7,590 bases of DNA from Candidatus Dormiibacterota bacterium. Its GTDB lineage: Bacteria; Chloroflexota; Dormibacteria; Aeolococcales; Aeolococcaceae. Every line of letters begins with the position of its first letter. Positions within the stretch are counted from its first letter, which is position 1. The translations under genes and the position numbers were made by a program. The DNA lies in contig CATPAP010000020.1 in NCBI GenBank assembly GCA_955651875.1, positions 1 through 7,590 of the forward strand, read 5' to 3'. The notes beneath the pieces are model-generated. The model searched no databases, was not told where the DNA came from, and worked only from the letters and a program-made list of their open reading frames with translations. Positions 1 to 4,545 of the stretch are shown here, in pieces.

Positions 1-1577
1 ATCGAGCCTCCGAAGATCTTGTCCTCCCACACGAACCCGCTGCCGCGCGGAAGCGGCTCGATCTCGATGGTGCAGTCGCCGTACAACCCGGCGCCGCCGC
101 TCTGCTTCTTGTACTTGTGCGCGACCCGCGCGTTTCCGCTGATCGTCTCGCGATAGGCGATGCGCGGCGGCGTGAGCACTGCGTCGACGCCGTACTTGCG
201 CTTGATGCGCTCCAGAGCAACGTCGAGATGCACGTCGCCGAGGCCGTGCACCAGCACCTCACCGGTGGACGGGTCACGATCGACGGAGAACGCCGGATCC
301 TCCTCCGCGAGGCGGGCAAGCGACGACATGATCTTGTCCTCGTCGCCCTTGCTCCTGGCGCTGATGGCGGCGCGATACGACGCTGCAGGGATGTCCATCG
401 CCGGCAGCGTCACCACCTCGCCGCGCACACCGAGCGCATCGCCGGTGCGCGCGTGCGCGAGCTTGGTCACAGCCCCGATGTCACCGGCGCCGACCTCGGT
501 GGCGTTCATCAGGCCCTTGCCCATCGGGCGGGCCAGCTGGGCGAATCGCTCCTCGACATTCTGCTGCACGTCGTACGGATGCGTGTCCGCGCGCATGGTT
601 CCCCGCAACACCTTGAAGTACGACACCTTGCCGAAGCTGTCAACGGTGGTCTTGAACACATGCGCGACCAGCGGGCCGTTGGGATCACAGGCGATCTCCA
701 CGTCCTCGCCCTTGGCGTTGACACCGTGATGCACCTGCTCGGAGGGTCCCGGCAGGTAACGCACGATGGCGTCCAGCACCAGGGCTGCGCCACGCTCGTC
801 AGCAGCCGCCGCGCAGACGATCGGTACCAACGTACCGCGCAGGGCGGAGGTGTGGAGTGCTCCGCGCACCTCGTCGTCGGTGAGCTCCGTGCCACCCAGG
901 TACTTTTCGATCAGCGCGTCGTCGGTCTCGGCTGCCGCATCCACGAGCGCGTTGTGGGCGCGTTCCACCTCGGCCCGCATCCCCTCGGGCAACTGCGCGT
1001 TGCGCGCCCTTCCGCCCGCCTCGAACTCGTGAGCGCTGTCGTTGACGAGGTCGACGTACCCTCGGAAATCGCTGGCGCCGCCGATGGGCACCGCGACCGC
1101 GACCGGTTTGCGGTCGAACGCCTCGCGCAGGGCGTCCACGGTCGCCTCGTAGGCGGCGTTCTCCTTGTCCATTTTGTTGATCGTTACGAGCGTGGGCAGG
1201 CCGCGGGCGGCGACCATCTCCCAGGCCAGCTCGGCGCCCACGGGTACGCTGCCTCCCGCCCCCACCACCAGCACCGCGGCGTCGGCGGCGGTCAGCGCAG
1301 CAGCGAGCTCGCCGGCGAAGTCCTGGAACCCCGGGACGTCGATGAGGTTGACACGGAAGCCTTCCCAATCGAGGTGGGCGATGGCGGCTCCGATGCTCAT
1401 CGATCGGCGCTGCTCCTCAGGCTCGTGGTCGAGGATGGACGTTCCCTGGTCGGTCGCCCCCATCCTCGGTGTCGCCCCGGCGACGTGGAGCAGCGCCTCG
1501 CACAGGGTCGTCTTGCCGTCGTGGCTGTGCCCAACGACGGCGACGGTGCGGATCCGGTCGGGGGATGGCATCGGCAC
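1..1577 (-). CDS. fusA2: Elongation factor G-like protein (FusA2 / EF-G2 type), C-terminus cut by window edge
   Basis: Translational-GTPase relative of EF-G, cytoplasmic; the role of this paralogue family is unsettled. Read on the minus strand, 525 codons are visible of a family length near 700. G domain: P-loop GHSHDGKTT (about residues 16-24), switch I around RRSMSIGAA (57-65), switch II DVPGF (80-84), NKMD (134-137). Domain II begins near residue 300, and domain IV starts with the EF-G-like QSGGAGLYG just before the edge. From memory, segments such as RYLGG-like KYLGG, ACD-x-x-x-PL and DEDK...LARLAEEDP resemble mycobacterial FusA2 (Rv0120c) more than canonical FusA. The EF-G switch II catalytic histidine is Phe84 and the P-loop aspartate is His19, so ordinary ribosome-stimulated GTP hydrolysis is doubtful. 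The start chosen is GTG at 1577, with GGGAG 9 bases upstream; ATG at 1571 is in frame but 15 bases from that site. Family call secure; symbol less so. Confidence 0.93.
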   Translation of the reverse strand, partial: MPMPSPDRIRTVAVVGHSHDGKTTLCEALLHVAGATPRMGATDQGTSILDHEPEEQRRSMSIGAAIAHLDWEGFRVNLIDVPGFQDFAGELAAALTAADAAVLVVGAGGSVPVGAELAWEMVAARGLPTLVTINKMDKENAAYEATVDALREAFDRKPVAVAVPIGGASDFRGYVDLVNDSAHEFEAGGRARNAQLPEGMRAEVERAHNALVDAAAETDDALIEKYLGGTELTDDEVRGALHTSALRGTLVPIVCAAAADERGAALVLDAIVRYLPGPSEQVHHGVNAKGEDVEIACDPNGPLVAHVFKTTVDSFGKVSYFKVLRGTMRADTHPYDVQQNVEERFAQLARPMGKGLMNATEVGAGDIGAVTKLAHARTGDALGVRGEVVTLPAMDIPAASYRAAISARSKGDEDKIMSSLARLAEEDPAFSVDRDPSTGEVLVHGLGDVHLDVALERIKRKYGVDAVLTPPRIAYRETISGNARVAHKYKKQSGGAGLYGDCTIEIEPLPRGSGFVWEDKIFGGS

Positions 1578-1586
1578 GGGCGTGAG

Positions 1587-1591
1587 CTCCC
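1587..1591 (-). promoter_or_regulatory. Ribosome binding site deciding the fusA2-like start
   Basis: GGGAG on the minus strand lies 9 bases upstream of GTG (1577) and 15 bases upstream of the in-frame ATG (1571). The spacing favours the GTG start, which adds two residues. Confidence 0.5.
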
Positions 1592-1614
1592 ATGAGATCG
1601 GCAAGGCGCGGTGA

Positions 1615-1620
1615 ATGGTA
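1615..1620 (-). promoter_or_regulatory. Possible -10 box for the fusA2-like gene
   Basis: TACCAT on the minus strand fits the TAnnnT pattern and would give a leader of about 30 bases carrying the GGGAG site. No convincing -35 is seen 17 bases upstream (TGTGAT). Weak call made from pattern only. Confidence 0.25.
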
Positions 1621-1668
1621 GGGCGGCGGTCCGGCCTATCACAGCCCCGTTACCTTGACGTGATCGGA

Positions 1669-1677
1669 TGGTATGAT
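1669..1677 (+). promoter_or_regulatory. Extended -10 promoter (TGG TATGAT) for the secreted-protein gene
   Basis: TGG followed by TATGAT matches the extended -10 form TGnTATnnT, with five of six bases of the -10 consensus. A TTGACG at 1655-1660 is only 11 bases upstream, too close for a normal -35, but an extended -10 can work without one. Transcription would begin near 1684, leaving about 100 bases of leader before the ATG at 1786. An inverted repeat CGGAT (1665-1669) / ATCCG (1676-1680) brackets the -10 and could be an operator; that part is inference. Confidence 0.5.
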
Positions 1678-1770
1678 CCGTTCCGGGAAGGGGTCGTGAG
1701 AGCTTTGGTCACGCACGGATCGTTCGTGCGGGTGCGGGCGTCGTCCGATCCTGCAACCGGCAGCATCGAT

Positions 1771-1776
1771 AGGAAG
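1771..1776 (+). promoter_or_regulatory. Ribosome binding site for the secreted-protein gene
   Basis: AGGAAG lies 9 bases before ATG 1786 and 3 bases before ATG 1780, so it selects the former. The long open frame continues upstream to 1615 but has no signal-like N-terminus there. Confidence 0.5.
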
Positions 1777-1785
1777 CAGATGCCC

Positions 1786-2595
1786 ATGAAGATGACCGTG
1801 CCGGATCGATCAACCCCCAGCCGTCGCGGCGTGGCCATCGCCGCGAGCATCGTGCTCGCGGCTGCGGCTCTTTCCCCCACCGCCGTGGCGGCGGATTCCG
1901 CGGCCTCGACGGCGACGTCCGCGGCCGCGACCTCCGTTCGCGCCGATTCCGTCAGCACCACCGCGGACAGCACCGACGCCTCGACGCCAGCGTCGGCTGA
2001 CACGGCCGGAAAGCGCGCAAGGCCAGTCCGCGAGGGCGAGCGGACCCTTCCCCGCGACCACGACGTCGGCCGACATCACGACAAGGCCACCGATCACCCG
2101 GCCGGTGCGGGCCACGCCAAGCCGAACACCGCGTGCGCGCCGGCTACGCAGAGCATCAGGGTCGCTCAATGCCCGGCGGCCGAGACGCCCCCGGCGACGA
2201 ACGTGGCGGCCCCGCCGTCCGCGACCGGCGGCGTCGGCGCCGGCTCGGGTGCCGCCGCGGGCGCCCCTGGTGGAACGCTGCCCCTGCCTCTGAACGTCGG
2301 CCCGCGCTTCGTCAGGCACACGAGCACCGCTCCTTCCTCAGCACACTCGGCCACTGCGAAGGGCACGGCGACCGCGCCGAGACCGGCGCTGGTGCTCCCG
2401 TCGCCGCCGTCCACGTCGACCGTCCTCGGGCCCGTGCCACTGCTGGTTCCGATCATCGACGGCGCCGCCTCCAAGGTTGGGGCACTGCCGTTGCCGTGGT
2501 TGGTGCTGCTCACGATGATCGACCTCGGGCTGATCATCGTGATCGTGCTCCGGCGTCGGCACGGCCGCGGTGGCGCCAACGGAGGCGTCAGCTGA
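1786..2595 (+). CDS. Secreted, C-terminally membrane-anchored Ala/Ser/Thr/Pro-rich protein, function unknown
   Basis: I do not recognise a family. The 269-residue product has a clear export signal: basic stretch RSTPSRRG (8-15), hydrophobic core AIAASIVLAAAALS (17-30), and an AVA motif with likely cleavage near residue 35. The mature part is low-complexity: Ala/Ser/Thr/Asp-rich to about 74, then a charged His-rich stretch (DHDVGRHHDK, 91-100), two cysteines (117 and 129, possibly a disulfide), then Gly/Ala/Pro-rich. A single transmembrane helix (about 237-255) is followed by RRRHGRG, so the bulk should sit outside the cell with a short basic tail inside. There is no LPXTG sorting motif. ATG 1786 was preferred over ATG 1780 because AGGAAG at 1771-1776 is 9 bases from the former and only 3 from the latter. 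It may be a cell-envelope or surface-stalk protein, but that is a guess. Confidence 0.72.
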   Translation: MKMTVPDRSTPSRRGVAIAASIVLAAAALSPTAVAADSAASTATSAAATSVRADSVSTTADSTDASTPASADTAGKRARPVREGERTLPRDHDVGRHHDKATDHPAGAGHAKPNTACAPATQSIRVAQCPAAETPPATNVAAPPSATGGVGAGSGAAAGAPGGTLPLPLNVGPRFVRHTSTAPSSAHSATAKGTATAPRPALVLPSPPSTSTVLGPVPLLVPIIDGAASKVGALPLPWLVLLTMIDLGLIIVIVLRRRHGRGGANGGVS

Positions 2596-2596
2596 C
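2587..2596. repeat. 10-bp perfect palindrome containing both convergent stop codons
   Basis: GTCAGCTGAC reads the same on both strands, so the plus gene and the minus gene both end in codons GTC AGC TGA (Val-Ser-stop). The two coding regions overlap by 8 bases here (2588-2595). No separate terminator hairpin is visible between the two genes. Confidence 0.9.
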
Positions 2597-3454
2597 CGGA
2601 GGCACCATGGCAAGCCGATGGCGGCGCCGCGCCACCACGAGGACGGTGTCGCTGAGGTCGGTGGCGCGGAAGCGGGTCCAACCGTCGTAGATCGCGTCCA
2701 CTGCGAAGCCACCGCGCGCGAAGAGGGACGGGAGCGCGCCCAGCCTTGTGAGCGCGCTGCTGGTCTGCTGCACGGCGGTGCTGCCGTCGTCGAACACCGC
2801 CGTCTCCCTGAGCACATAGGTGTTGGCGGAGCGGTCGTGGACGGTCTCGACGAGGAGCAGGTGGCGCCGGTCGGACAGCAGCGAGCCGCGGACGACCTCC
2901 CAGCTGCTGACGCGCCCGTCCGGCTGATCGGGACGCAGCCGCATCTCGACGATGAGCGGAGCACCGTCGCGCAGAGACGACGCGAGCCGGCGCAGGACGG
3001 CGGGCTGGTCGCGGCGGGGAAAAGCCTCGAGGACGTGGTAGATGAGCACGGCCGCGTCGTACTCCGTCACGTCGGCGAGGTCGCGCAGGTCGGCGACGCG
3101 CGCATCCACCAGGCCGTCGACTCCATCCTGGCGTGCCAGCCTGCGGGCGTGGGCCACCACCGCAGGGCCGACGTCCAACGCGGTCACGTGATGGCCGGCA
3201 GCAGCCAGGCGCACGCTGTACAGGCCGGGGCCGCAGGCCGCGTCGAGCACGTGCGCCGGCGGACGTGGGAGCAGGCGCAGCAGACGGCGGACCTGCTTGT
3301 CGATGACACGCAGCCGGCGGCTGGCGCCGTCATGGGTCTGGTCGAGGTGCTCGCGCAGCAGCCGGCGGTTCACGATGGGATCGCCCCAGTCCAGCTCGAC
3401 ATGTGGATCGAACGGCCGCGGCCACGCCTCAAGTCGCGACGGGCGGCGCGTCAT
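2588..3454 (-). CDS. Class I SAM-dependent methyltransferase
   Basis: A 288-residue protein with a seven-stranded (class I) methyltransferase fold. Motif I VLDAACGPG (69-77) binds S-adenosylmethionine. TALDVG with Asp94 is the acidic end of strand 2 expected to hold the ribose hydroxyls. YDAAVLIYHVLEAF (132-145) is the motif II region, and LRDGAPLIVEM (161-171) the post-II/III region. The C-terminal third (DDGSTAVQQ, then GGFAVDAIYDGW) resembles the substrate-side sheet of small-molecule or generic methyltransferases; the substrate cannot be told. The open frame runs upstream to 3697, but ATG 3454 is the natural start: the extra part overlaps the DedA gene and has no domain. TAGGCT sits 7 bases before the ATG, suggesting a leaderless or near-leaderless message. 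It is divergent from the DedA gene by 61 bp and convergent with the secreted-protein gene; neither neighbour hints at its substrate. Confidence 0.88.
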   Translation of the reverse strand: MTRRPSRLEAWPRPFDPHVELDWGDPIVNRRLLREHLDQTHDGASRRLRVIDKQVRRLLRLLPRPPAHVLDAACGPGLYSVRLAAAGHHVTALDVGPAVVAHARRLARQDGVDGLVDARVADLRDLADVTEYDAAVLIYHVLEAFPRRDQPAVLRRLASSLRDGAPLIVEMRLRPDQPDGRVSSWEVVRGSLLSDRRHLLLVETVHDRSANTYVLRETAVFDDGSTAVQQTSSALTRLGALPSLFARGGFAVDAIYDGWTRFRATDLSDTVLVVARRRHRLAMVPPVS

Positions 3455-3461
3455 CGTGGTG

Positions 3462-3467
3462 AGCCTA
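3462..3467 (-). promoter_or_regulatory. -10 box of a likely leaderless promoter for the methyltransferase
   Basis: TAGGCT (TAnnnT) on the minus strand ends 7 bases before ATG 3454, which puts the transcription start on or beside the start codon. No good -35 is apparent. A weak AGG within the same hexamer is the only Shine-Dalgarno-like alternative. Confidence 0.4.
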
Positions 3468-3501
3468 CCGGAGCGCGATGCGCAACCGAGGTCGCGGCCC
3501 T

Positions 3502-3507
3502 CAGAAT
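3502..3507 (+). promoter_or_regulatory. Possible -10 box for a leaderless dedA transcript
   Basis: CAGAAT (four of six bases of TATAAT) ends 8 bases before GTG 3516, and no Shine-Dalgarno sequence is visible between them. The 61-bp divergent gap must hold both promoters, which fits short or absent leaders. Confidence 0.3.
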
Positions 3508-3515
3508 GCGCGCCC

Positions 3516-4121
3516 GTGAGCACTTTCATCACCCACTGGGTCAGCACCGGTGGGATCGTGCTGGTCTTCGTGCTCATGGCCGCAGAGAGCTGTGGCGTGC
3601 CCTTCCCGAGCGAGGTGATCATGCCGTTCGCCGGGTTCCTCGCAGCACAGGGACGCATCAGTCTCGCCGGCGCCATCGCCGCGGGGACGCTGGGCAATGT
3701 CGCGGGTTCGCTGATCGCCTATGGGCTGGCGGCGCGCTTCGGCCGCCCCCTGCTGCTCGGCCCCGGCCGCCGCGTCGGCATCTCGGCCTCGCATCTCGAC
3801 CTCGCCGACCACTGGTTCGAACGGCACGGGCTGAGCGCTGTGCTCATCGGACGCGTCCTACCCGTGGTTCGCACGTACATCTCGTTCCCGGCGGGGCTGG
3901 CACGCGTGGACCTGGTGCGCTTCACAGTTCTCACAGCCGTCGGAGCCCTGCCGTGGTGCACCGCGCTCGCCGCCGGCGGCTACGCCGTCGGTGCCAACTA
4001 CGACCGGATCTCGGGACCGATCGAGGTTGCTGCCGTCATCATCGCGGTGCTGGTCGTGGTCGTCGTCGTCGGCTGGATTATCCGAGGCCGACACCGAGCC
4101 GCCACGCGACGGTCTCCTTGA
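3516..4121 (+). CDS. DedA-family integral membrane protein (VTT / SNARE-associated domain)
   Basis: A 201-residue inner-membrane protein, the usual DedA length. The signature E-x-x-G-x-P-x-P-S-E is present as ESCGVPFPSE (24-33), following the first hydrophobic segment. The second signature G-R-x-x-P-x-x-R is GRVLPVVRTYISFPAG (112-127), with Arg113, Pro116 and Arg119, the residues known to matter in this family. Hydrophobic segments lie near 11-22, 34-44, 51-72, 106-116, 134-157 and 169-189, followed by a basic tail (RGRHRAATRR). DedA proteins support membrane potential and envelope integrity, and some members recycle undecaprenyl phosphate; which lipid this one handles cannot be told. The start is GTG 3516. 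An in-frame GTG at 3459 would add 19 residues of non-conserved sequence and almost abut the divergent methyltransferase start, so I rejected it. It ends before the hairpins at 4138-4209. Confidence 0.92.
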   Translation: MSTFITHWVSTGGIVLVFVLMAAESCGVPFPSEVIMPFAGFLAAQGRISLAGAIAAGTLGNVAGSLIAYGLAARFGRPLLLGPGRRVGISASHLDLADHWFERHGLSAVLIGRVLPVVRTYISFPAGLARVDLVRFTVLTAVGALPWCTALAAGGYAVGANYDRISGPIEVAAVIIAVLVVVVVVGWIIRGRHRAATRRSP

Positions 4122-4137
4122 GCTAACCGTCAGCGCA

Positions 4138-4154
4138 GGCGAATTGACTTCGCC
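4138..4154. terminator. Small hairpin just after dedA
   Basis: GGCGAA and TTCGCC form a perfect 6-bp stem around a 5-base loop, 17 bases after the dedA stop. There is no T-run. It may contribute to termination together with the larger hairpin at 4183. Confidence 0.3.
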
Positions 4155-4182
4155 GGAGCTGACACCGCTGGATGGGGGTGCC

Positions 4183-4209
4183 CGAGGGGGGAACGCAGTT
4201 CCCCCTTCG
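4183..4209. terminator. Strong hairpin, probable bidirectional terminator between convergent genes
   Basis: The left arm 4183-4194 pairs with the right arm 4198-4209 over 12 positions (one G-T wobble) around the 3-base loop GCA; the core is GGGGGAAC / GTTCCCCC. It lies between the dedA stop (4121) and the stop of the small minus-strand gene (4212), ending only 2 bases from the latter. There is no T-run on either side, as is common for hairpin terminators in high-GC actinobacteria. Confidence 0.6.
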
Positions 4210-4211
4210 CT

Positions 4212-4427
4212 CTAGGACATGTCGGGCCAGGCGCCGGGAGCCTCGCCCTCGCCCTCTTCACCCTCGTTGCGCTGGCGGTAGCGCTCGGCGACCATCTTGT
4301 TGGCGACGTTCTTGGGCAGACCGAGCTTGACGAGGCTCTTCACCTCGTCGCTCATCACCTTGTCCCGCGCGGTCTCGATCGCCGCGATGACGTCGTCGAT
4401 GCTCACAGTCGGTCGTTTGGTGGCCAC
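4212..4427 (-). CDS. Small hypothetical protein (71 aa) with acidic C-terminal region
   Basis: I do not recognise a family. The N-terminus is basic (MATKRPTV), followed by a probably helical stretch (SIDDVIAAIETARDKVM, 9-25) and a second amphipathic region with SDEVKSLVKLGLPKNVANKMVAERYRQR split across 26-53. It then turns strongly acidic (NEGEEGEGE, 54-62) and ends in APGAWPDMS. No signal peptide, membrane segment or cysteine is present, so it should be cytosolic. The start is GTG 4427: TAGAGT lies 6 bases upstream on the minus strand and there is no convincing Shine-Dalgarno site, so the message may be leaderless. It is divergent from gcvPA with a 118-bp gap. Clean coding boundaries, a promoter-like element and a terminator hairpin next to its stop support a real gene. 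A small regulatory or nucleoprotein-binding role is possible but unproven. Confidence 0.7.
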   Translation of the reverse strand: MATKRPTVSIDDVIAAIETARDKVMSDEVKSLVKLGLPKNVANKMVAERYRQRNEGEEGEGEAPGAWPDMS

Positions 4428-4433
4428 GCAGAG

Positions 4434-4439
4434 ACTCTA
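4434..4439 (-). promoter_or_regulatory. -10 box of a likely leaderless promoter for the 71-aa gene
   Basis: TAGAGT on the minus strand is followed by 6 bases and then the GTG start at 4427, placing transcription start on the first base of the start codon. A -35-like TTGGAA lies at 4455-4460 (minus), 15 bases upstream, slightly close but usable. Confidence 0.45.
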
Positions 4440-4443
4440 CCCG

Positions 4444-4468
4444 CTGTCGGGCGTTTCCAAGCCCGCAG
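4444..4468. repeat. Inverted repeat in the divergent region upstream of gcvPA
   Basis: CTG-t-CGGGC, an 8-base spacer (GTTTCCAA), then GCCCGCAG: eight paired positions with one unpaired T at 4447. It overlaps the candidate -35 of the 71-aa gene and lies 78 bp upstream of the gcvPA start, so it could be an operator for either gene. Function is inferred from position and symmetry only. Confidence 0.35.
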
Positions 4469-4533
4469 GTGGCCACTGCGACGCGCCCGCGCGCCGGCGA
4501 CAGCCCTCGGGACGTAACCGCGGAGCGCCTCTT

Positions 4534-4539
4534 CATACT
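4534..4539 (+). promoter_or_regulatory. -10 box of a likely leaderless promoter for gcvPA-gcvPB
   Basis: CATACT (four of six bases of TATAAT) is followed by 6 bases and then ATG 4546, so transcription would start at the start codon. The GGCGGG just before the ATG is too close to serve as a Shine-Dalgarno site. With such a start there is no room for a 5' glycine riboswitch. Confidence 0.4.
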
Positions 4540-4545
4540 GGCGGG

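Noticed and set aside
117..1595. Long plus-strand open frame (492 codons) across the left part
   Set aside because: It is antisense to the EF-G-like gene, whose GTPase motifs and domain order are unmistakable on the minus strand. Long antisense frames are expected at this GC content.
1684..1785. Riboswitch (for example a c-di-AMP type) in the leader of the secreted-protein gene
   Set aside because: Only small possible stems are present (CGTGA 1695-1699 with TCACG 1709-1713). I see no conserved riboswitch core.
2488..2577. LPXTG-type sortase signal at the C-terminus of the secreted protein
   Set aside because: The helix-plus-Arg tail layout fits, but only LPLPW precedes the helix. There is no LPXTG or close variant, so plain membrane anchoring is the simpler reading.
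3455..3697. Upstream extension of the methyltransferase frame
   Set aside because: The extra 81 codons overlap the 5' part of dedA, contain no methyltransferase sequence, and ATG 3454 has a fitting promoter element.
2570..4126. Long plus-strand open frame (518 codons) spanning the methyltransferase and dedA
   Set aside because: It crosses two genes with clear family motifs in other frames and has no recognisable domain.
4297..4545. Upstream extension of the gcvPA frame
   Set aside because: It overlaps the opposite 71-aa gene and precedes the typical GcvPA N-terminus at ATG 4546.
4428..4545. Glycine riboswitch upstream of gcvPA
   Set aside because: The gap is short, no tandem-aptamer-like conserved bases are seen, and the likely -10 box lies 6 bases from the ATG, leaving no leader.
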